DNA from: an uncultured Clostridia bacterium
Lineage (GTDB): Bacteria; Bacillota; Clostridia; Christensenellales; UBA1242
Direction: 5' to 3'
Assembly: GCA_947589615.1 (NCBI GenBank)
Contig: CANQBU010000032.1
Coordinates: 1-11,297, forward strand
DNA: 11,297 bases
The notes beneath the pieces were generated by a model. The model had not been told where the DNA came from. It did no database searches and saw only the letters and a list, made by a program, of their open reading frames with translations. This document shows, piece by piece, positions 1-5,329 of the stretch. The position numbers were made by a program, and so were the translations under genes. Every line of letters begins with the position of its first letter. Within the stretch, counting starts at the first letter, position 1.

Positions 1-182
1 ATGGTGTAAGGCAAATCTTCGAAATCATCAGATGCGTGCATGATTGCGAGTTTGTTAATATCCTTATCGAAGTTTTCAAGTAAGTCCCTAGTAAGGACAT
101 CAGGATTTGGCGTGGCATCCTTTAGCCAATTGCTGTCTTCATTTGTTATTAAATTAGGCAATATGTTAATTAGTTTTTCCAT
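1..182 (-). CDS. Unrecognised protein, N-terminal 60 residues only (cut by window start)
   Basis: The reading frame opens at an ATG (182-180, minus strand) and stays open to the window edge, so 60 residues are visible. The protein starts MEKLINILPNLITNEDSNWL and later contains an acidic stretch around SDDFEDLP. A consensus Shine-Dalgarno GGAGGA lies 5 nt upstream (188-193), and a good promoter lies just beyond it. The visible part is soluble, acidic and has no signal peptide or membrane segment. I do not recognise the family and assign no function. The 81-bp gap to the hydrolase gene upstream holds this gene's own promoter, so it can be transcribed independently. That the frame is coding is well supported by the start context; what it does is unknown. 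Confidence 0.75.
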   Translation of the reverse strand, partial: MEKLINILPNLITNEDSNWLKDATPNPDVLTRDLLENFDKDINKLAIMHASDDFEDLPYT

Positions 183-204
183 ATTATTCCTCCATGTTAT
201 CTAT

Positions 205-233
205 ATTTTAGCATATTTAATGCAAAATATCAA
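205..233 (-). promoter_or_regulatory. Sigma-A type promoter for the partial gene at 1-182
   Basis: Read on the minus strand: TTGATA (233-228), a 17-bp spacer, then TAAAAT (210-205), preceded by TG plus one base (extended -10). Transcription should start near 198, giving a leader of about 16 nt that carries the GGAGGA site. Spacing and both boxes fit the consensus well. Confidence 0.7.
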
Positions 234-263
234 TACCTATTTATAAAAAACTTTAGATTTTTT

Positions 264-1046
264 TCATTTTAATTTGAAGAAAGCACCAATATTTGGGGTT
301 GCGACATCAATTTTTAGATCCTCTCCCTCTTGTAATCCTTCTTTTTGTATCTCACTACATATTGTATTATATGCAATAGAAGGTGAGTTATTTTCTCTGC
401 TAAGGTGTGCTAGAACAATTTGCCTTGTTCCAGTGCATGACAAAAACTTGACGGCTTCTGAACTATCTATGTTTGAGAGGTGTCCATTTGGCCCGTCAAT
501 CCTCATCTTTAGGGAGAGGGGATATTTAGTTCCTTGCATCAACATCTTTTTATCATAGTTTGCTTCTAGGTAAACGAGTTGACTTCCTCTTATGGAAGAA
601 AGGATTGAATCATTTAAATGACCTAGGTCAGTAACTACACTGATTTTACTATTGTTATCTTGAAATTTAAAACCGAAACATTTTACATCGTGAGGGACTT
701 CGAAAGGGTGGATTGTTCCGCCACCCAAAGAGAAGTCGTTTTCAAATTCGAGCCTGTTTTTATTTGAAACTTTTTTCAATTTTTCGTCAAGCCCCAACCA
801 AACGCTTTTATGTGCATAGACGGGGATATCGAACTTTGAAGAAAAAACATCTACACCTTTAATATGGTCGCTATGTTCATGACTGATAATAATAGCGGAT
901 ATTTCGTTAGGTTTTATTCCGATTTTTTCCAGTCGTTCAACGGCCTGTGTGCAAGTTAATCCCAAATCCAATAAAATTTTCTTGTCGCTTATTTCAATGT
1001 ACGTAATATTCCCATCGCTGCCCGATGCTAAATTAATTGCTCGCAT
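264..1046 (-). CDS. Metallo-beta-lactamase-fold hydrolase, WalJ/YycJ-like
   Basis: A predicted cytosolic two-metal hydrolase of 260 residues. Seen: the N-terminus MRAINLASGSDGN, typical of this subfamily; the metal-binding HxHxDH motif as HEHSDH at residues 56-61; His119 in PHD; Asp140 in VTDLGH; His189 in GHLSN; and the late His214 in LAHLSRENNSP, close to the HLSxxNNxP signature of WalJ/YycJ proteins. No signal peptide. In Bacilli walJ sits in the walRK operon, where it is linked to cell-wall/DNA-replication coordination and may act as a nuclease. Here it is separate, next to metG, so that role is inference. I chose ATG 1046 because the family begins right there; the frame continues upstream to 1136, but those 30 residues match nothing in the family. 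No Shine-Dalgarno precedes ATG 1046; instead a -10 box ends 6 nt before it (see promoter entry). A general MBL-fold phosphodiesterase/nuclease remains possible. Confidence 0.9.
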   Translation of the reverse strand: MRAINLASGSDGNITYIEISDKKILLDLGLTCTQAVERLEKIGIKPNEISAIIISHEHSDHIKGVDVFSSKFDIPVYAHKSVWLGLDEKLKKVSNKNRLEFENDFSLGGGTIHPFEVPHDVKCFGFKFQDNNSKISVVTDLGHLNDSILSSIRGSQLVYLEANYDKKMLMQGTKYPLSLKMRIDGPNGHLSNIDSSEAVKFLSCTGTRQIVLAHLSRENNSPSIAYNTICSEIQKEGLQEGEDLKIDVATPNIGAFFKLK

Positions 1047-1052
1047 GGAGAA

Positions 1053-1081
1053 ATTATAACATAAAGTTGTCAAATTTGCAA
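1053..1081 (-). promoter_or_regulatory. Promoter placing the transcription start on the hydrolase ATG (leaderless)
   Basis: Minus strand: TTGCAA (1081-1076), 17-bp spacer, TATAAT (1058-1053) with an extended -10 TG. Exactly six bases (TTCTCC) separate the -10 from the A of the hydrolase ATG, which is the normal distance to +1. No Shine-Dalgarno lies between, so the mRNA would start on or next to the start codon. The -10 also covers the stop codon of the upstream small ORF. Confidence 0.6.
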
Positions 1082-1236
1082 GAATTTTGTTTATTTTTAA
1101 AGATGACAAAGATATAGGCCTGCCCTTCTTTATCATCTTGGAATTTTTTAGTTTCTTTTATTCCAATCATAGTTGTCGCCCAAATTACGCCGATAAGCAA
1201 AATAAGTCCAATAATAAAAAAGATTTTATTTCTCAC
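1054..1236 (-). CDS. Possible 60-residue small single-helix membrane protein
   Basis: An open frame of 60 residues starting at GTG (1236-1234) and ending 7 nt before the hydrolase ATG. Residues 4-24 (IFFIIGLILLIGVIWATTMIG) form a convincing membrane helix preceded by basic residues. A charged segment follows (KETKKFQDDKEGQ), then a second mildly hydrophobic patch (AYIFVIF). I recognise no family. The start is weak: an AAAGGTGAT stretch lies 12 nt upstream, too far for a good ribosome site, and a TAAAAT -10 box ends 6 nt before the GTG, so it too could be leaderless. Against it: its last codons overlap the hydrolase promoter, and a second frame is also open over 1054-1136. It could be a real small membrane protein, or chance hydrophobicity in AT-rich DNA. 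Confidence 0.4.
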   Translation of the reverse strand: MRNKIFFIIGLILLIGVIWATTMIGIKETKKFQDDKEGQAYIFVIFKNKQNSCKFDNFML

Positions 1237-1242
1237 AAAAAG

Positions 1243-1270
1243 ATTTTATCACCTTTATTTTAGGGAGCAA
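1243..1270 (-). promoter_or_regulatory. Possible promoter for the small ORF at 1054-1236
   Basis: Minus strand: TTGCTC (1270-1265), 16-bp spacer, TAAAAT (1248-1243) with TG one base upstream. The -10 lies six bases from the GTG at 1236. A separate TATAAT on the minus strand at 1312-1307 is an alternative, but it lacks a well-spaced -35 box. Confidence 0.4.
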
Positions 1271-1343
1271 ACGGGGATAATAAGAAATTTTGTCTGGTTT
1301 TGTAAAATTATAGAATATTAAATGCTAAGGGAAATCAAAAAAG

Positions 1344-1373
1344 TTGACAAAGGCCGTTCAAGTTTGATATAAT
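1344..1373 (+). promoter_or_regulatory. Near-consensus promoter of metG
   Basis: TTGACA (1344-1349), 18-bp spacer, TATAAT (1368-1373) with TG at 1365-1366. Both boxes match the consensus fully. Transcription should start near 1380, only about 13 nt before the metG ATG. That leaves room for the ribosome site but none for a T-box or other leader switch, so strong, largely constitutive expression is expected. Confidence 0.85.
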
Positions 1374-1392
1374 TTTGCAAAAAGGAGAATTT

Positions 1393-2964
1393 ATGAAGGA
1401 AAAGTTTTATATTACGACGCCAATTTATTATCCAAGCAATAAGTTGACTCTAGGAAATGCTTACACGACAATTGCTGGAGATGTGATTGCAAGGTTTAAC
1501 AAGAAATTGGGCAAAGATGTATTTTATTTGACTGGGACTGACGAACATGGCAATAAAATATCTGCGGCTGCAAGAAATGTTGGAAAAACCGAGAAGGAAT
1601 ATCTTGATGAAATAATCGATGATACAAAATCGCTGTGGAAAATGCTCCATATTGATTATGATAAATTTATAAGAACGACTGATGATTATCATGAAAAAAC
1701 CGCACAGAAGGTATTTACTGAATTATATAAACGAGGATATATTTATAAAGGTTCATATAAGGGGTGGTATTGTTTGCCATGCGAATCATTTTGGACGGAA
1801 AGCCAACTTGTTGATGGAAAATGCCCTGACTGCGGAAGACCAGTAGAGTTCCAAGAAGAGGAGGCATACTTTTTCAGGCTTTCAGATTTTGGTGATAAAC
1901 TCATAGATTTATATTCGAATAACAAGGAATTCTTGCAGCCTCAAAGCAGAGTTAATGAAATGGTAAACAATTTTATTAAGCCAGGGCTGAGCGATCTTTG
2001 CGTTTCGAGAACATCAGTAAAATGGGGTGTTCCCGTTGAGTTTGATCCAAAACACACTATTTACGTATGGATAGATGCCTTGTCAAATTATATTTCTGCA
2101 CTTGGCTTTGGCTCTGAAAATGAGGAAATGTATAAGAAATATTGGCCTGCTGATGTTCATCTTATAGGGAAAGAGATTGTTCGCTTTCACTCTATTATTT
2201 GGCCTGCAATATTGATGGCACTTGACTTGCCTCTTCCAAAGAGGATATTCGCACATGGCTGGATTATGTTTGGAGGGGATAAACTCTCAAAAAGTAAAGA
2301 AAGCAGCATAAAAGAATGCGTTGATCCAAGAGTTCTTGTTCCTCTATATTCGGCAGATGCCGTTCGCTATATGCTATGTAGGGAAATTCCATTTGGAAGT
2401 GATGGCAATTATACTTCAGAGGCATTTTTAACGAGGATTAATGCAGACCTTTCAAATAATTTTGGAAACCTTGTCTCACGAACATTCGGAATGTTAAGAA
2501 AATATTTTGATGGTGAAATTAAAGAGGCGAGCGAAACGACTCAAGATGACGAAGAGTTTAAAGCCAATGTTTTAAATGAAACTAAAAATGTTTTGAAATA
2601 TATGGAAAACCTAGATTTAACAAAAGCTGTAACATCGATATTTGAAATCTTTACCCTTGCAAACACTTATATTCAAAGGGTTCAACCATTTGCCGTTGCA
2701 AAAGAGGAAAATGGCGGACCACGACTTCAAACAATTATGAAATATTTGCTTGAAACAATAAGAATTGGAAGCAGTTTGGCTCAGCCATTTATGACTGAAA
2801 GCGGTGAAAAAGTGCTAAACGCGCTTGGTGTTAATAGTGAAATGTTTGAAAACCTTGATAATTTTGAAGGTTTAAAGGTGGGAAGTAAAATCGGGGAATT
2901 GGGTATTTTGTTCCCAAGACTCGATGTTAAAGCCGAACTTGAAAGATTACAACAATATTGTTAA
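1393..2964 (+). CDS. metG: Methionyl-tRNA synthetase (short form)
   Basis: A class I synthetase that charges tRNA-Met in the cytosol; 523 residues. Seen: the Rossmann start FYITTPIYYPSNKL followed by TLGN at residues 19-22, where the HIGH signature normally sits; LTGTDEHG (47-53 region); a four-cysteine zinc knuckle at Cys127, 130, 144 and 147 (CLPC...CPDC); HLIGKEIVRFH (256-266); AHGWIMFGGDKLSKSK with KLSKS at 297-301; and a helical anticodon domain after about 350. It ends after that domain and lacks the C-terminal tRNA-binding/dimerisation extension of the roughly 660-residue Bacillus and E. coli enzymes, so it is probably a monomer like other short MetRSs. The start is ATG 1393 with AAAGGAG five nt upstream; an in-frame TTG at 1375 lies at or before the predicted transcript start. 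Oddity: both His of HIGH are replaced (Thr and Asn). It is transcribed alone, with a promoter before and a terminator after it. Confidence 0.97.
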   Translation: MKEKFYITTPIYYPSNKLTLGNAYTTIAGDVIARFNKKLGKDVFYLTGTDEHGNKISAAARNVGKTEKEYLDEIIDDTKSLWKMLHIDYDKFIRTTDDYHEKTAQKVFTELYKRGYIYKGSYKGWYCLPCESFWTESQLVDGKCPDCGRPVEFQEEEAYFFRLSDFGDKLIDLYSNNKEFLQPQSRVNEMVNNFIKPGLSDLCVSRTSVKWGVPVEFDPKHTIYVWIDALSNYISALGFGSENEEMYKKYWPADVHLIGKEIVRFHSIIWPAILMALDLPLPKRIFAHGWIMFGGDKLSKSKESSIKECVDPRVLVPLYSADAVRYMLCREIPFGSDGNYTSEAFLTRINADLSNNFGNLVSRTFGMLRKYFDGEIKEASETTQDDEEFKANVLNETKNVLKYMENLDLTKAVTSIFEIFTLANTYIQRVQPFAVAKEENGGPRLQTIMKYLLETIRIGSSLAQPFMTESGEKVLNALGVNSEMFENLDNFEGLKVGSKIGELGILFPRLDVKAELERLQQYC

Positions 2965-2991
2965 TTGCTAATAGCGATAATTTTCGAAATG

Positions 2992-3021
2992 AAATAGGAC
3001 TAAATTAAGGCCCTATTTTTT
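2992..3021 (+). terminator. Probable intrinsic terminator of metG
   Basis: AAATAGG (2992-2998) pairs with CCTATTT (3012-3018), a 7-bp stem with a 13-nt loop, and a run of T (3016-3021) closes it. It lies 27 nt after the metG stop. The stem is modest, so termination may be partial. Confidence 0.55.
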
Positions 3022-3043
3022 AAACTTAGTAAAGGCAGAATAA

Positions 3044-3049
3044 TATAAT
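3044..3049 (+). promoter_or_regulatory. Possible -10 box for the 549-residue gene
   Basis: A perfect TATAAT lies 20 nt before the ATG at 3070. The upstream region around 3020-3026 (TTAAAC) is a poor -35 match, so the promoter is weak or needs an activator, or the gene depends partly on read-through from metG. Confidence 0.35.
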
Positions 3050-3069
3050 ATATTGAAAGTCAGGTAAAT

Positions 3070-4719
3070 ATGAAATTGTTAGAGAATGAAAAATTTAGTA
3101 AAAAATTTTATAAGTATATTTCTTGCGGAAATTTAAAGAAGTTAAATGCTCTTTTGGATTGCCAAGAGGGGGAATTCGATAAAGAATATTTAGATAATTT
3201 CTTTTTACAAAGTTATTTAACTTCAAACAACTTCGATAGCGAAATTTTAAAGAGAATTTTAGATGAGCCTTCATTATATATTGATGTTAAATTCAGCGAA
3301 GATGTAATTTTTCAAAGTTTATATAAGATGGATAAAGACACCTTCTATTATATATTTACAAAAGGGAAAATGAAAATCACTGAACCCCTTTTGCAACGCA
3401 TATTTGAAGATGACCGCTTGTTTTTTCTAGAAATGGTCAAAGTTGACGGGAATTTAGGCAAGGGAATTTTAAATGAACTTATAAATAAAAACGATGCATT
3501 TGCACATGAAGTGATAGATTACATTAAAGGAGTCGACAGGGATCATTTTGAAAACGCCATAAAAAAGGGTGTAGCCCCAAGCATTCTAGAACATTTGCTT
3601 AAAAAGGACGAGGGTAATACCAATTTTGATAATCATCGAAGCGGACTTATGCTGAAAGCACTTAAAAATATCGAAGAAAATATTTATCAGGGTGGCGGAA
3701 ATATAAGGGAGGGGATTATAAAACTAAAAATCATTTGTGACTATGCACAAGTGAGTGATAGAGAATATCAAGCCTTTTTAAATGAACTCAATTTCCTTTC
3801 GACTAAGCCCTTTTGTAAATCGCTTTTTCCTCTAATTAAGGCAAGCGGTGCTTGCGACAAACTTTTGGAAGGGTATTTAAATGGAAAATTGACTGAGCCG
3901 AAAAATTTTAATATTATGTCACTTGCCAGTGCAAATTTTAAACCAAGCAAAAGGACGATGGTGTCTGTTTTTGAAAGGGGCGACTTTTCAAAGGTATATC
4001 TAATTAAGGATAAATTAAACATAAATTTGAAGGAATATAAAAAGGAGTTGGATGAGGGGATAAAGGGATTAATCTTGCGACTATCAAATTTAGGTGATGA
4101 GCAAATAACTCGTTTGGCAGAGCAGTTTATAAAATTTGCTAAGGAAGAGAAAATTTTAGATCTAGATGGAGAAGAATTGGTGGGCATTCTTGACAAAGTC
4201 GAGAAGTCAAGAGATAATTGGAAGTTGGGATTTAAAAAGTTTAAGTTGTGTCTTTATCTTATTAGTGACAACTATGGCATGTTTAGCGGAAAAGTTGTAG
4301 GAGATGCACTTGCGAGTGGAGAGAGGTGGTATTGTTTATTAAACAAAAATATTGATTTAAGCAAAAGTAAAATGAGTGATATTGTTTGGGGAATAACGGA
4401 AAATAATGGAAGATATGGATTTAATAAAAAATTGCTAGATAAAATATTTAATTTAAAAGGTTTTAATTTAAATGAAAAAGATGCGAATTTTCTTCTATTT
4501 GAGGGGGCAATAAATATATACGATGAAAATAAAAAAAATAATTTATTGGAGCAAAAAAAATATTTTAATTATTTAATTGAAAATAAGAAAATAATAAAAA
4601 TTCAGGGGATTAATTGGGGGCTTCTTTTAAAGCAAAAAGGCGTCAAACAAAATGATGAAATTTATCAAAAAATTCTTAGACTTGCTGAGGGGAAATATCA
4701 AGAAATAGAGGAAGAATAA
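3070..4719 (+). CDS. Unrecognised 549-residue protein, probably all-helical repeat (ankyrin-like)
   Basis: A long intact frame with AT-rich codon use like its neighbours. It has no signal peptide, membrane helix, cysteine cluster, nucleotide-binding motif or other catalytic signature that I can see, so it is probably cytosolic and structural or an adaptor. The N-terminal part resembles an ankyrin or similar helix-turn-helix solenoid: GNLKKLNALLD (20-30) has the usual look of an ankyrin first helix, and units with the pattern ILxxLL/ILKRILDEPS follow about every 30-40 residues (for example around EILKRILDEP, FYYIFTKGKM, SILEHLLKKD). The later half is lysine/glutamate-rich helix (GLLLKQKGVKQ near the end). 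The ribosome site is weak (CAGG 6 nt before ATG). It stands alone between the metG terminator and a strong terminator that overlaps its stop codon. Function not assigned; the helical-repeat reading is inference from pattern only. Confidence 0.8.
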   Translation: MKLLENEKFSKKFYKYISCGNLKKLNALLDCQEGEFDKEYLDNFFLQSYLTSNNFDSEILKRILDEPSLYIDVKFSEDVIFQSLYKMDKDTFYYIFTKGKMKITEPLLQRIFEDDRLFFLEMVKVDGNLGKGILNELINKNDAFAHEVIDYIKGVDRDHFENAIKKGVAPSILEHLLKKDEGNTNFDNHRSGLMLKALKNIEENIYQGGGNIREGIIKLKIICDYAQVSDREYQAFLNELNFLSTKPFCKSLFPLIKASGACDKLLEGYLNGKLTEPKNFNIMSLASANFKPSKRTMVSVFERGDFSKVYLIKDKLNINLKEYKKELDEGIKGLILRLSNLGDEQITRLAEQFIKFAKEEKILDLDGEELVGILDKVEKSRDNWKLGFKKFKLCLYLISDNYGMFSGKVVGDALASGERWYCLLNKNIDLSKSKMSDIVWGITENNGRYGFNKKLLDKIFNLKGFNLNEKDANFLLFEGAINIYDENKKNNLLEQKKYFNYLIENKKIIKIQGINWGLLLKQKGVKQNDEIYQKILRLAEGKYQEIEEE

Positions 4720-4744
4720 AAATCCGTGAAAAGTCACGGATTTT
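4719..4744. terminator. Bidirectional terminator between convergent genes
   Basis: AAAATCCGTGA (4719-4729) pairs perfectly with TCACGGATTTT (4734-4744) around a 4-nt loop, giving an 11-bp stem. On the plus strand it ends in TTTT; on the minus strand TTTTTATT follows. It serves the 549-residue gene, whose stop codon overlaps it by one base, and the nrdDG operon arriving from the other side. Confidence 0.85.
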
Positions 4745-4748
4745 GTAA

Positions 4749-4811
4749 CTAGATGTTGTTTTCCTTTGTCCATTTTTCATCTGAGGAAAGAATTGCCTTG
4801 CCTTCCTTTAA
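4749..4811 (-). pseudogene. nrdG: Out-of-frame C-terminal tail of nrdG (20 codons plus stop)
   Basis: Directly at the end of the annotated nrdG frame, the -1 frame is open for 20 codons reading LKEGKAILSSDEKWTKENNI and then TAG (4751-4749). NrdG proteins commonly read on from the conserved DVQxS into SLKEGK-like sequence, so DVQSS plus LKEGKAIL joins naturally if one base is added near 4809-4814. The restored gene would be about 175 residues and would end four nt before the shared terminator. Either a real one-base deletion or a sequencing/assembly error. Confidence 0.65.
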
Positions 4812-5275
4812 GAAGATTGAACGTCAATGGTTCTTTGATTTTTAGACCCTTTGTATTTAAGATTGAGGCTCTTTTGGCTTAAAACAAATTTGCCGTCAAT
4901 AAGAATGTCAATATAATTTAAAAGTTCCCTTGCATATGGCACACTATCGCCGAGAAGCTGTTCAAAGACATATCCTGTATAGCAGGCAAGTTCAAGCCCT
5001 TTTTCTTTTACAAATTTTGCGATTGGCAAAAGTTCTCTTGCTTGTGACATTGGGTCACCTCCTGAGAAGGTAACTCCATAGAGAAGAGGATTTTTTTGTA
5101 TTTCATCGCAAATCTTTTTTTGCCTTATTTTTTTGCCTCCTTTAAAAGGGTGGGTTTGTGGGTTGTGACAGCCTTCGCAATGATGAGGACAGCCTTGCGT
5201 AAAAATTGTGTATCTAAGCCCAGGACCATCGACAATTGAATCATTGACAATGCCGGCAATTCTTAATTTTTTCAT
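4808..5275 (-). CDS. nrdG: Anaerobic ribonucleotide reductase activating enzyme (radical SAM), C-terminus frameshifted
   Basis: NrdG uses a [4Fe-4S] cluster and S-adenosylmethionine to create the glycyl radical on NrdD. Visible length 155 residues. Seen: the N-terminal LRIAGIVNDSIVDGPGLRYT, the radical-SAM cysteines as CxxxCxxC at Cys29, Cys33 and Cys36 (CPHHCEGCHNP), the SAM-binding GGDPM at 72-76 (TFSGGDPMSQ), YTGYVFE, and IDGKF with the late conserved GSKNQRTIDVQSS. The radical-SAM core is complete. The frame then stops at TAA (4810-4808), while the expected continuation sits in the next frame (see 4749-4811). The lost tail is beyond the catalytic core, so activity may survive. Start ATG 5275, with AAAGGA 8 nt upstream; that site is buried in a hairpin. 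It is second in the operon after nrdD, 54 nt downstream of its stop. Confidence 0.95.
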   Translation of the reverse strand: MKKLRIAGIVNDSIVDGPGLRYTIFTQGCPHHCEGCHNPQTHPFKGGKKIRQKKICDEIQKNPLLYGVTFSGGDPMSQARELLPIAKFVKEKGLELACYTGYVFEQLLGDSVPYARELLNYIDILIDGKFVLSQKSLNLKYKGSKNQRTIDVQSS

Positions 5276-5277
5276 AA

Positions 5278-5317
5278 TAAAAGTCCTTTTAATTTTGAAA
5301 ATTAAAGCGGACTTTTA
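5278..5317 (-). promoter_or_regulatory. Hairpin sequestering the nrdG ribosome-binding site
   Basis: In the transcript, TAAAAGTCC (5317-5309) pairs with GGACTTTTA (5286-5278) for 9 bp. Above it TTTAATTT pairs with AAATTAAA (8 bp) around a 3-nt loop. The AGGA core of the nrdG Shine-Dalgarno (AAAAGGAC) lies inside the stem. The following TTTTATT could also make it a weak attenuator. It probably lowers NrdG output relative to NrdD. Confidence 0.55.
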
Positions 5318-5324
5318 AGCCCGC
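5307..5324 (-). promoter_or_regulatory. Competing small hairpin between nrdD and nrdG
   Basis: In the transcript GCGGGCTTAAAAGTCCGC folds with GCGG/CCGC, one mismatch, then CT/AG. It starts 5 nt after the nrdD stop and uses the same AAAAGTCC bases that the downstream hairpin needs, so the two cannot form together. Formation of this one would free the nrdG ribosome site. Confidence 0.4.
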
Positions 5325-5329
5325 AATAA

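Noticed and set aside
241..270. AT-only hairpin after the hydrolase stop as a terminator
   Set aside because: The possible pairing is only A/T and short; it cannot be told from background composition.
1047..1136. 30-residue N-terminal extension of the hydrolase
   Set aside because: Unlike the family; the known N-terminus (MRAINLASGS) starts at 1046, and the extension covers a promoter.
1375..1392. TTG start adding six residues to MetRS
   Set aside because: It lies at or before the predicted transcription start, and the added residues are the translated Shine-Dalgarno; ATG 1393 is correctly spaced.
1374..1392. T-box leader for metG
   Set aside because: The predicted leader is about 13 nt, far too short for a specifier stem and antiterminator.
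4805..4816. Programmed -1 frameshift in nrdG
   Set aside because: TCT TCT TAA offers no re-pairing for the P-site tRNA after a -1 shift, and no stimulatory pseudoknot was seen; a plain indel explains it better.
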